NCBI GenBank assembly: GCA_022036555.1
Contig: CM039129.1
Span: forward strand, 28,322,553-28,386,552
DNA: 64,000 nucleotides
Reading direction: 5' to 3'
Source: Microstegium vimineum
Lineage: Eukaryota; Streptophyta; Magnoliopsida; Poales; Poaceae
The position numbers and the translations under genes were made by a program. The notes under the pieces were generated by a model. That model saw only the letters and a list, made by a program, of their open reading frames with translations, ran no database searches and was not told the origin of the DNA. Each line of letters opens with the position of its first letter. Positions within the stretch are counted from its first letter, which is position 1. Of this stretch, positions 42,782 through 53,642 are shown piece after piece.

Positions 42782-43201
42782 GGGCCGAAGGAAGAGCCCA
42801 TCATCAAGGTACCTGCCGGCACCAAGGTTCTTCCACCAAGACCCAAGGAGAGGGTTGTAGGAGTGAAGACCCACCGAAATGGAGAGCTCAACCACGTCAA
42901 GTACACAACTGAAGAGGAACGTCCCTACTTCGAGGGAGTTCATGCACCCAAAGTCAAATTCGTGCCACCGAAGGACGCTCCGAAGCACTCCCTCAATTCC
43001 TTCAAGTCATCTCCTAAGCGCCACAGAACCGTAGCGGAATTAGAAAAAAACTTCCACGCTAGAGATGACATGATCATCAATCTCCAAAGCTCGCTAGACT
43101 TTTACACTAGGCAGGTCATGAACCTGAACACCTCAGTGAAAAGCCTTAGGCGCGATGTAGATGAGCTTAACAAGAAGATGATGTTTTTAGAACGTTGCTA
43201 G

Positions 43202-44563
43202 TTGCCTTAGCGAGTTATGCAGTCCTTGAGGCATGATTAGATCCATTAGCTAGAAGATTAGCTTGTTTCATTTTCCCTTGTATTGCATGCCTCAAATAAA
43301 TAATAAATAAAGATCATTTCTATTATATTTGTACCTTGCTTGTCTCCACTGTGTGGTTATCTAAGAAAACATGAAACAAGTATGGGGGAGACCCCCGATG
43401 ACGAGATGATCAGATTCAACCGCAATGATCAAACATTTCGGAAACAAATAATGCAACAACCACGCTCGACCAAGCAGAGGCTGAGGGGCCACCCGCCCCA
43501 CTACCCAGGGTGCCCGCCCTGGGCTAAGCACCTCCTGCTCCGTCCTTTGACCACGGTCAGGTTTGCACCCTGCACGTTACATTTTTTCATACACATCTCT
43601 AAATTTCGATTCGTGCAGTGAGTTTCCATAAATAAATGCTTTAAACATGATAAAATGTTTCTTTAAAATATCTTTATAGACTCTATATGTATGAAGTTTT
43701 CTAGAGTCCTGCTATTGTTGTAAATTTAGTTAAAGACTCCATGTTACTTAAGTCGTTGTGGAATATGAGATGGTAGAATATGAGAACTTAATTTTTGATA
43801 ATCTCTGTCACTTGGAGAATTTCTTTAAAATAAATATCTACCATCCCAGTTATGCTTTACACTTACCAATCAAAAGCCAAAAGGCTACTTACTTTGTATT
43901 GAGTTTGTTCGAATCATGTGGATCCTTGTTAGAATTTTATCATACTCTGAAGGTCAAGGCTTCATTAATACATTACAAACACAAAAGATTCTCTCTTCCA
44001 AAGTAGTGTTGCATTAGAGGCATGGGCTATGCAAAAATAATTAATTTGAGGAAATAAAAATGGGCAAAAAGTCTGACAACCTCGCAGTAGAATTAGGGGA
44101 GCTTTGCATCCACTCAAAAAAACATATATACAAAGATAGCCCATGGTTCCTCTGATAGAAATACACCTGTAAGAGATGACATTATAATAAAATTTGACCA
44201 ACAAGTCTTGATCTAAGAGTATGGCATTATTCTCCTCGGATCCTGGTTGGACCAGGCAATACATGCAAGGTGAGTATGCCACATTTACCTATACTTTTTT
44301 CGAGATTCAATTATAAGTGATCTGAGAGCACCATAAAAAGTGAGCTGAATATGCAAAAACTCCAAGTGACAAGATTGATAGATGAAGGGTCTCTGTTTCT
44401 AGCTACTTTATTCCTCAACTGCTCATAGTGATATGATGACTCTGCTAAATTCCCATAGTACAGGTATAAAAAGGAACTTTTTACTATTGATGTCTAAACC
44501 TTAAGCTTATGTTTTCACCATCCTTTTCTTGATGACGAGTAAACTCCTAAGTATGGGGGAGCT
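43202..44563 (+). other. Athila 3' noncoding region with two purine tracts
   Basis: It begins with AATAAATAATAAATAAA (about 43296-43312), a likely polyadenylation region for the accessory ORF. AAGTATGGGGGAG occurs twice: near 43378-43390, and at 44549-44561 immediately before the 3' LTR, where it is the polypurine tract. No protein homology is seen in the remaining AT-rich sequence. Confidence 0.6.
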
Positions 44564-45754
44564 TGTTGACATCTCTTAAGTATCAATTCTAAGTGTCAAC
44601 TAAGCAGAAGAAAGGATATATTTGCAACACACCACCTAGACATAGGGTTTTAACTGACAGAATTCCACGAGTTTTGGTGTTTATCTGTTTCTGCAGGGAG
44701 ACAACTGCAAAAGAGCAAAAGAGGCCCAAGAATTACATAGACACAAAACACCTCTGTACGAAAAAGATCAATCTAGAAGACTCTAGAACCAACCCACTGG
44801 AAGGAGGGGCCCACCTGTCAGCAGGGTAGGGCACGCGCCCTCCCCCCAAGGGTGGCCGCCCAAGTCTAAGGCCCAATGAGGGTCTGCCTTGTGGACCTCT
44901 CTCCACCGCCTTTGAGATCACATCTACACCATCCATTAAGGTCAGTTTGATCCAACGGCTAACGATCATTTGAGGGGGCTATATAAGGAGGACCCCTGTC
45001 CCCTGGCAAAGAGCAATCCATTATTCATTTACATATTTTCCAAAGAGGATTCGCCAGAGAGGATCCCTTATGGATCTATTATCTAGGGCTTAGCATACAT
45101 GTGAGATTAGATTGAGAGAGTTAGAGTGGAGGTGTGGATTGGAGGAAGCCCGGCCTGTCGGTGTCTCTTCTCCGGTTTGTATCGACGGGATCAAGGCTCC
45201 TAACCCGAGGCTTGTTCCTAGGATTTCTTCAGTAATTTGACTTCTAATTCTAGTAAGTTCCCTGTTTATTAAATCTTTGGTTTGTGAGTTTACTTTATTC
45301 TCTTCGCGTAGAGAGTAGGGTAATCATCTCTAGCGTAAACGTGGTGTTTAGGCTAAGATACTCATAAATATCCCTGTCTAGCCGGATCTGTGGTAGTAGC
45401 TCAGAAAGTGACAATTCCGTAGATACCTTTGGAACCCACAATCCCTTTAGAAGGACTGGTAGGGTTTATAGGCCGCGTGATAAGCATTCTCTGAGGTGTC
45501 TCTTATCACGACGGTTTCCCCAATAGAATAATAACACATATCTTATATAGACTAGAACAAGACTACAGTCGCAATCTTCTTTAATCGCCCATATCAAGAT
45601 CACCTTGTTAATAGCCTAAAGGTTAATAGCATAGATTGGTTAGTCAGATGCACCCTTTCTCCCTGTGGAAATATAAATTACGATACTCTGGGTATTTGTG
45701 CGCTTGCGGATTACTTCCAAGTGATTTCTCTGTTTGCGTTAACAAATATCAACA
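44564..45754 (+). repeat. Athila 3' LTR
   Basis: 1191 bp, TGTTGACATC...ATATCAACA, with TATATAAG at 44980-44987. The following base (45755) is in a Copia-C LTR, the original insertion target. Confidence 0.9.
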
Positions 45755-46859
45755 TGGAGTAATCTCAAGCAAGCACAAGTGTGTGAATGAACTAGGAGTG
45801 CAAGAGATACCCCAAAGGTCGGCCATATCACTTATATAGCCCTCACTCAAAAACTAGTCATTTAGCCCCCATTTCTAAGTCTTTGCGTCCCCTCCGGATG
45901 CTACTTTCACATGGGGTCCGGACCATCTGCCGCGTCCGGACCCTTCACCAGCACAGAGGCAGAGCCTCAGTTTCACACTCCGGACGTGCCACCAAACGCG
46001 CGCAACGCGCCATCCTGACCATGTTGTATGCATTCGGTCGACCTGTCGTTCAAACGGCTCCTTTCCCGCGCTTGCCTCTGCGCGCCACACGTCTCTGGAC
46101 GCAAGCTACAGCGGCCACTCTGGACCAATGCTCACCCCGTCCGGACCTCATGCAGAGAGGTTTCAGTAAGCTCTTTTTCCTCGGACGCTTGTCCGGAGCT
46201 CCCTGTCCGGATAAGAACTTGCGTCTGGACGAACCTCTAGAGCACAACAGAGAGCTCCACCTCTCCGGACGACAACCACCATCCGGACTCCTGCTCACAG
46301 CCAGATTTCCCTAGGGTTTGCCTCCGGACGCGCACGCGATGGTCCGGACAAGCAGCACCCTAGCATCCAGACCTCTGTCTGGAGCACTTCCAGCTGCTCA
46401 AACACTTTTCCAACTTCTTCCAAGCTTCTAGAGGCTAACACTAAGTTATTCAAACACTTGTGCACGTGTGTTAACTTTTAGTTCACGTTATCTTGGAATT
46501 AGTTGGTTGTTTCACTAGTTCAATTGATTTTGAATGCAATGCAATTAACCAAGTGGCACATGATAACCGTAATCAAACACAAGAGCTCCCTTCTTGATAG
46601 TACGACTATTTATCATAAATGTGATCACACCCTCTATGGTGTCTTGATCACCAAACTGAAAATGGTTCCTATATCACCTTTGCCTTCACACCATTTTCCT
46701 TTTCCACCACCATGCTAGAGCCTTGCCATCACCACATTTATCCATTAGCTCCACTACATGGCATGTACCAACCTATCTCATGACTCACACTTAGAGATCA
46801 AGGTTAGTACTTAGGTAGGTTTCATCAATTACTCAAAACCAAACACATGAGGACTCTCA
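45755..46859 (-). repeat. Copia-C LTR fragment (minus orientation)
   Basis: Homologous to 15114-15910 in reverse (for example the TATATA box near 45833 and the GTCCGGAC repeats). The U3 start is TGAGAGTCC at 46859, beside a polypurine tract. The last 800 bp of the LTR are missing because Athila inserted at 45755. Confidence 0.8.
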
Positions 46860-49156
46860 ATCTCCCCCTTTTTGGTAATTGATGACAACCTTTCCATAAA
46901 GATATGAAATATAATCATTTTGAACTTGAGTTGCTTGTCCAAGCAATTTGATCAAAAAAATTTAGATTTGGACAAGTCACACAAATTCGATTTGGTAGTT
47001 ATTAGCTCCCCCTACATATGTGCATCTAGAGTTTGGTTCAAGTTTTGCACATATGCATGGATAGACAATGTGGGAGAGTAAATATCTACCAAATGATGCT
47101 AAGGGTTAAGAGTAGACCTTTGAAGCATGATACCATCGGAGTGCGGAATTAAAATCACCCTTAGCACCATGATTAGCTAGATATCAAGTAAACACTAGAA
47201 ACCTCATGAGATCAACAATAAGAGCAAGGTTTCTATATATCACTTGAAAGAACAAACATCTAGCTTACCATCTTATGCATGCTAGTTGATCAATCATCAA
47301 TCATTTTGGATCACTAGCAAACACCACTGTTGGCACCAAGAATGGTCCACTTTTACATAACTAAAATGTTGCCAATGACCTCAGGATCAAGAATAAACAA
47401 ACACATCATGAGCATACTTTATCAAATAACAAGTTCCATGTCCATGGAGTGTTTGAATGCAGAAATGAAGAAATGGAGCAAAGGAGAGCCAGTGGGACCC
47501 ACATAGGGGGTTGGCTGACCACCCTATGGGCCCACCAGCTCTCCTCTCTTGGCCATGATCTAGGAGAAGCACCTTAGAGTGAATTCCAACCCTTGGATCA
47601 CTCTGTTCTTTCTCCCAACGGCTCATATGCATAACACATGGATCCATGGGCCCACACCAAGGAGATAAATGTGACAAATATCTCAAGACCAACATCCAAC
47701 ACTAATGACAAGTGGGACCAACACCTGGAAGACCGAGGTGGGCCAGAGCCCCAAGGGGGGGTCGGCCGACCCCCATCTAGGCCCACTAGGCGCCCACTTG
47801 GTCCCTGACCAGTGGGACCACATCCAGAAGGCCAAAGGGTGGCCCACAGGCCATAGGGGGGTCGGCCGACCACCCCTAGGTTGGTTCACCCCCTGCCAAC
47901 CGCCATACCCACTCACACATGTTGGAAATCACAACCATCCATCCAAGGGCGGTTCAGGGTCGGTTGGATCTAAGGGTGGAGGATTGAAGTCCCCTGGATC
48001 GATGACGTGGCACTGGAGTAGCCCCTACTCCACCTCCCACTATAAATAGAGGCTCATACCCCCCTCTCTACACATGGTGAAGAATCCTACAAGCTCTATT
48101 CCTTATATTGTTCTAGTAGTTTAGTCTAGAGTGGGAGTTAGAGTTGAGTCGAGCTGCGCTCGGGATTTTCGGAGTTGTCTTCTGGAAAGTCTGGTATAGC
48201 TCTTGTATCTTTACTTCTTTGTAAGACTTTATCTTATTCAATATTTTATCTTTTCTCTCTACTTTACTTAGTATTTACTTTGAGCTTCTATACTAGATAT
48301 AGTCTTGATATATGATTTTGCTCTTTAATATCCTTTACATCCATAGTCTGTGATCCTTGTGGTCATTCCCGTATGCGATCATTGCCTGTCATAGGGTGCT
48401 TTGATTATAGATCGTAGTCAAAGTAGTAAGTTGTGTGTAAGCGTGGTGCTTATACATCATCTTATCCTTGGTTATCGTTTGTTGCACGGATTGTTTGTGG
48501 TAGCTAGCAAGAGGTGACAACCTTGTCTAGTCGTTGTATTCCACCACGTGTTCTTAGGCAAGTTATTAAAAGGTAAGGCCCCCGTAAAAAGAGGGCACGG
48601 TCCGGTAGGAGTTTTGTCCTGCTACTGATCTATCCCCTCGCCTAGCATACTTGTATTTAGGAGACAAACTATAGTGTTTAGAAAAGTTAATTGGCTAAGT
48701 ATATTGAAGTAGAGTGAATTGCATAGGAGTCCCTAATCTCTCTCGTTGTCCTCCCACTTAGCTATTCTATCTAGTCTGTTCTAAGTATCTTTTACCTTGG
48801 CTTTTTCATTCATCAACCCTTCCTATCGCATATATCGTTTATCCCCTTATACTAGTTGATACTAGGTTGAGGTGCTCTCTAGGATCTCTATCCAATTATC
48901 ATTTCTAGCCCAGCTTTCCCTTCGGAAAATATAAATTATGATACCTTGGAATACTCCTAGATGAAGTGCTACAACGGTATAATTTGTGCGCTTGTGGATT
49001 TATCCAATCATCATAAGAAATACCAACAACCACACAAGCATGAATATTTGAATTTAAGTACTTGTGCAACAATTCATATGAGAATGCAAGCATTCAAATG
49101 CAACAAAGTGTTCATGAGCTTGCTCCCCTATTTGTGTGTTATTTTTCAAAATTGAT
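46860..49156 (-). mobile_element. Copia-C 3' internal region, interrupted by a solo LTR
   Basis: The minus-strand GGGGGAGAT tract (complement of ATCTCCCCCTT, 46860-46870) marks the polypurine primer of a Sirevirus-type element. Internal noncoding sequence follows to 47327, then the solo LTR, then 49034-49156. No coding remnant is recognisable. At 49157 Tat-2 begins, preceded by TTGAT (49152-49156), its probable target duplication. Confidence 0.65.
47328..49028 (+). repeat. Solo Athila-type LTR
   Basis: 1701 bp from TGTTGGCACC to ATACCAACA, flanked by ACCAC on both sides (47323-47327, 49029-49033). It has TATAAATAGA at 48041-48050 and the Athila-type LTR end (AAATATAAATTATGATACC near 48929). 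No internal element sequence is present, so it is a product of LTR-LTR recombination. It is a different subfamily from the Athila element at 19345-45754. Confidence 0.88.
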
Positions 49157-49987
49157 TGTTGACACAAAAAGCGTCGGATCTGCGAACACCTCAGGCTTAT
49201 ACCCGAACTCGATATCCAAAGGTGTGCCAGTCGATTTGACTAGTTAATCAACAAGAACGATAACTAGAACAAGATTGAACGAGACGACAACAATGCGCCC
49301 GGACGTCAAAGCTCAACTTGATCAAAACGCGGAACTCGCAACGTAGACGGAGATCTTGTAGATGCAGCACGTCGATATCGTGAGAACTCGTAGGTAAACT
49401 AAAACTAATGCGACAAAAGTAGATGCTGGAAAAGTAGATAAAAGTAATAGATTTGTATTTGATTGATTGTCTCTTCTTTACATCACCCCTAGGCACATAT
49501 TTATACTCCGGTAAAAGGAACAAACAGACACGACTCATACCTAAACAGAACTCCTATTTTTAAGGAAATAAAACGACTCGCACAAGAGTCGGAGTCAAAC
49601 TATAATACTAATATCAAAACCACTAGTTTCCTTATCCGCTTCCCTTACGATGAAACTTTCCATTGGCAGACTTCTTCAATCCGCAATTTCCTTCTATTGC
49701 CATCAGTAACTTTCCTGCTGATTTCAGCCATGTCAACCTGTATCCATCGATAATACTCTCAATCGGCAAAGTTCTCCTTTCTCTGTCGGCAACACCCCTT
49801 TGATCAACAAAACATATCTTCTTTCCTCCTTAACGCTTCTTCCATCACATCCACCATCGGTAGATTTTTCTGCTTCCATCGGTAATGAAACCGATAACCC
49901 CTTGATGCCGATGAGGAACAATATTTACCCCTTTACCGATCAATACACTTGGTTTAATATCGACCCGTACAAAAAACGGCGTCAACA
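49157..49987 (-). repeat. Tat-2 3' LTR
   Basis: 831 bp, TGTTGACACAAAAAGCG...GGCGTCAACA. Its minus-strand TATA box is at 49498-49505 (TATTTATA on the plus strand). It has only one GATAACTAG tandem unit. The heptamer array is sparse and often appears as ATCGGTA or related variants. Confidence 0.88.
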
Positions 49988-50183
49988 CATGCGCCGAAAT
50001 TTGCTCTTTCCCTCCAAAACGCCTATGCCATCATCTTGATTACCGCGCATGAAAACTGAGAGTTACCAACAACTCCCGCAACTATAGCACAAACTCTTCA
50101 ATCATCGCGCAAATTCACCATGAGATCCCTCCTTATCTCTGCTCAGTAAAAAGAAAACTCAAAAATACCCTTTAACCTAAGCC

Positions 50184-50190
50184 TATAAAG
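50184..50190 (+). promoter_or_regulatory. TATA box of the Tat-2 antisense gene
   Basis: TATAAAG in an AAGCCTATAAAGACC context lies 137 bp before the ATG (50321). It corresponds to 3487-3494 in Tat-1. Confidence 0.55.
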
Positions 50191-50347
50191 ACCGTCGTCC
50201 ACCTTCTCTTTTACCCTGAGCTCACATTTTCACCTTCATCTCAACATCATCCAAAGAGCACTTTTCCAGCGGTGGATCTCCTTTCAGAGGAAGCACGATC
50301 CTCGTAAGAACTCTGCTTCAATGGCGATCAACTTCACCGCTCCCACG

Positions 50348-50446
50348 GTAATCTCTCCTCTTTCCCTATCGTATATACTGCAATTTCATCTTCTCGCATT
50401 GCTCCTCAATTCCTTTTCCCTCGTTCTTTTTGTTCTCTGAATCTAG
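50348..50446 (+). other. Intron 1 of the Tat-2 antisense gene
   Basis: 99 bp, GTAATC...ATCTAG, after a 27-nt first exon, exactly as in Tat-1. Confidence 0.78.
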
Positions 50447-51899
50447 GAAATGCGCAAAAAAATAGTGATCCCTACCGATGAAGAACACCTTTGCTACTTA
50501 GGCCCAATGGGGAATACCGATCCGACCAATCTGATCAATGCAGAGACCAACCGTATCCCTTTCAGATCTGAGCACTTTGATTTAGGGTTGTGGACCGATA
50601 CCTTCCGCTCTTGGCCTAAACCCACTAAGGGGTGGAAGAATTTGTACCTCAGGATAGCAAGGTCACAAGAACTCTACTAGTCAGAGCGCAACATCGAACA
50701 ATGCATTAGGTTGTCCATTGCCGATATGGCTAAGAATGAGAACATGATGATTGCCGCCTCCTACTTCTGGTCTGATACAATTAACGCATTCCTGTTCAGA
50801 CATGGACCAGCCACCCCTACGCTTGTCGATGTACATATGCTCACCGGCCTAGATGTCTGTTCTGCCGATCCTGCCACTCTCTTCCGTAGGAAGTCCGAAC
50901 GTCGGGTAAGCACACGCAATATCGGCAGCTGGACTGGATATATCCAAGAGTACCAGAAAACTGGATCGGTAAGCCAGAGGGAACACACCAGCTTTCTTAA
51001 CATGTGGTTGGAGAAGTTTATTTTCTGTGGCAGGACAGTCGGATCCACCAATATGTATCTTCCTACAGCAGAGCTCTTGGCCAATGGAGGATTTCCCCTT
51101 GGCTGATACCTCCTTGGTTCAGTTTACCGCCTCTTACACCAAGTATCGGAGAAATTACTACTAGGCGAGCCTATCGGCAACCTTGGAGGTCCTTGGTGGT
51201 TTATCAACCTGTGGCTGAACGCCCATATGCACAAATGTCTTCAATTTGATCCGTTCAGCCAGCAATTCCCAAGAGACATATCAGAAGATTACATATTTGA
51301 CGACGATGAATCAGCAACCCGTTCAACTTTGGGGAAGCTTTAATAGTGCTACCAGGAACCGATGCCAATGAGGATCAACTTGGCATGTATTTTCAAAGGC
51401 TCTACTGCGGAATTCCTGCTGCAGAACGAGTCTGGTGAGCCTATGTCGATGAAGATAATAGATTTCCGCTTTCCTTCAACCTCACCGATGGAAACATACC
51501 ACAAAATGAAGCAATCATGAAAGTTACCCTCATCCCCCGGGCTATTCCAGTTAACATCGTTGGAACCGGGAAGAACTCTCATCCATCATACGAGTTTTAT
51601 TATCCATCGGCGGCAGCAAGACAGCTAGCATTCGGTCAATTACCGATTAAACTCAACTACGTCAATGTAATCAAACCAAGAGAGGTCATCTCTAGTGCTA
51701 TGGATTGGAATAAAATCATCACTCTCTCTCTCCTCATGACGATATATCCAATATTGACTTATCTTCTTGGGCGCCGACATCCTTCATTACTGAATCATAC
51801 AAGTCTTGGTGGCAAGAGTGGAAGGACCAACTATTTGATCCATCATCACACTACTATCGGCACTTGATTGATGCTGATCATATCATACCTGATGACGCA

Positions 51900-51968
51900 A
51901 TAAGCTTATTTCCGATACTATTTCGTTAATATTTTCAAATGTATCGGTAACTAACCCTCTATCAACAG
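51900..51968 (+). other. Intron 2 of the Tat-2 antisense gene (donor mutated)
   Basis: 69 bp with a normal AACAG acceptor, but the donor reads ATAAGC where Tat-1 has GTAAGT. It contains ATCGGTA, one base from the Tat-1 intron heptamer. Confidence 0.65.
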
Positions 51969-52175
51969 GTTAATGATTTGATCCCCAAAAAGAGCAAGAG
52001 CGGCAAACACTTTAACTTGCGACCGATGAACCCTACATCGACCATCGGCAGTAAGGCCCCTTCATTGTCCGCCCTTATGCATCATAGGAGAGTTCCCAAG
52101 GTCACTATCAGAACTCAGCCATTACCGACCGATGACGCTACCACTGCCGCCGCCGTTTTGACACAAGATTTCACG

Positions 52176-52257
52176 GTAACAAATTTTCATTTATCTGTAT
52201 CGATCATAACATGTTTAATCGACAATCTTTACTCACTTTACACCAAATTCTCTTCAG
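52176..52257 (+). other. Intron 3 of the Tat-2 antisense gene
   Basis: 82 bp, GTAACA...TCTTCAG, phase 0. Same length as the Tat-1 intron although the sequence has diverged. Confidence 0.75.
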
Positions 52258-52767
52258 CAGCAGACAAATTCATCGGCAACCATCCTAAATGTACAAACCT
52301 TTATAGCTCAACCTGTCGATACCCCCAAAGCGCAAGGGTCAAAAAACCAAGGCTCTTCAAGTGCTATTCCCCGACCAAAACGTAAGAAGCCATCAGCTCC
52401 AGCTGCATCCCCTCAAGCTCCCGCCGATACACTAACACTAGAGCCAGTATCGACACCTATCCTCGAGCAACCACAGACTGAGATTCCTGACCAAGGGACA
52501 GCACCGTCGCCACAAGAGATGGCCACAACAACGGAAACAACGCCGGCATCGGCACCAGCCTCAGTACTGGACGAAACTCCCAACCAAGGAACAGTCCCAT
52601 CACCACAGGGGTTTGCTACAACAATGGAAGCAACATCAACCTTAACACCTGCACCAACACCAACCGTCCCTCCTGCCGAGGCAAATTCATCGGCAACTTT
52701 TGCCAATCCTCAAGATACGGTTGCGTCAGCTACGTCAAGCCAAAGGCGAGAAATCGCTCTAAAGCAG

Positions 52768-52843
52768 GTAAACTGGGAACATTCATCATAACTCTGCGAT
52801 ATATAAGTTTTTAATCGACAAATTTCAATTCTTATCTTTTTAG
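52768..52843 (+). other. Intron 4 of the Tat-2 antisense gene
   Basis: 76 bp, GTAAAC...TTTTTAG, phase 0, before the AQDSP-coding start of exon 5. Confidence 0.78.
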
Positions 52844-53642
52844 GCCCAAGACTCCCCAAACAGCCTATTCTCCTTTGCTGTCAACATTCCAGATGATGCC
52901 GATGAAGAAGAAAGCTCTGCTCCAGCCCCAAACATCACATCGACAGAAATAAAGTCCAAACTTGAAGCAATGCTACTCTTACTGCAGCAGAATACATCCC
53001 AATTGGTCCAAGATTCCAACGCAGTAAGGATAGCCTTCAAAGAGATTCAAGGTCAACTTCCTGCCGATATCGAAGAGACGCTCTTCCAAGCAGCATATCT
53101 TGAGAGCCGACAACTTCAATACCAAAAGGCATCACGCCGCATCGCCGATAGAACTGCTCAAGCGAAACTCGAAGAAGAAATACTCAAGTTCAAGCAGACC
53201 GCGAACGAAAAACATAAGGACATCGGTCGTCTAGAAGCTTCTAGTACCGAGCTTGAACAAGAGATTGTTCGTCTATCGGCACAGAAAGAAGGACTATTGG
53301 CCGAGTTGCAGAAGGTAGATGAAGCTTTAAATTCAATCACCCAGAAGAAGACCCAAGTCCCTGCCATTGGCAAAGCTTTGCAACAAGAAAGGGATGACAA
53401 TGCTCGTGAAGCTCTTCTGTTGAGGAGAAAAATCAAGACAGTTGAGGGTACTGCCGATGACGATGCCAGGGAAATAGAGGAAGCTGACCAAGTTCGTCTT
53501 CGTGCGATTTCATCCATCCAATCCTTGTTGTAATTTGTTGCACCGATAACTATGATCTTGACGATTGTTCTTGTAATATGACGTTTCATTTGCCGATGTT
53601 TTGCATAACGACTTTATCATCGGTACTTACATTTGTGTTACT

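Larger units (their letters stand above)
36092..43201 (+). pseudogene. Athila accessory ORF, split by Copia-A1
   Basis: It begins MASNSNTDRRMVPYGSNLED (36092-36291) and continues after the insertion (42787-43201) in the same frame, once one copy of the GGGCC duplication is ignored. It would encode about 204 residues. The N-terminus is Ser/Pro-rich. The C-terminal 60 residues (AELEKNFHARDDMIINLQSS...LRRDVDELNKKMMFLE) form a clear heptad-type coiled coil. No signal peptide or membrane span is visible, so it is not an obvious envelope protein even though it occupies the env-like position. Neither exon-side piece contains a stop. The only break is the insertion. Confidence 0.65.
19345..45754 (+). 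mobile_element. Athila-lineage Ty3/gypsy element carrying two nested copia insertions
   Basis: In order: truncated 5' LTR (19345-19854), tRNA-Asp-type primer site, gag, degenerate protease, RT, RNase H and integrase. Then come an accessory ORF, a noncoding 3' region, a polypurine tract and a full 3' LTR (44564-45754). Copia-B sits in integrase (TSD AGCAC) and Copia-A1 in the accessory ORF (TSD GGGCC). Removing them leaves about 8.6 kb. The RT sequence (RMCIDFRKLNKAT, SGYHQIPIHPDDQ, FMDDFSVYG) and the primer site are typical of Athila. Many stops and frameshifts make it inactive. Confidence 0.9.
50321..53533 (+). pseudogene. Antisense five-exon PMD-like gene of Tat-2
   Basis: Exons are 50321-50347, 50447-51899, 51969-52175, 52258-52767 and 52844-53533, the same structure and phases as Tat-1. 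The PMD exon has FRSWPKPTKGWKNLYLR, ASYFWSDTINAFLFRHGPAT, DVHMLTGLD and GGPWWFINLWLNAHM. Exons 3-4 have a KRKKPSAPAA basic patch and a Thr/Pro/Ala linker. Exon 5 is fully open and encodes a long coiled coil (ELEQEIVRLSAQKEGLLAEL) ending ISSIQSLL. Breaks are confined to exon 2 (TAG at 50678-50680, TGA at 51104-51106, TGA at 51436-51438, frame changes near 51320 and 51720) and to the intron 2 donor. The stop lies about 110 bp from the pol stop on the other strand, as in Tat-1. Confidence 0.8.

Noticed and set aside
36092..43201. Envelope protein call for the Athila accessory ORF
   Set aside because: There is no signal peptide, transmembrane helix or cysteine pattern, only position. It is reported as an accessory ORF of unknown function.
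51900..51968. U12-type (AT-AC) intron in Tat-2
   Set aside because: The acceptor is AG, not AC, and the homologous Tat-1 intron is ordinary GT-AG. A mutated donor is simpler.
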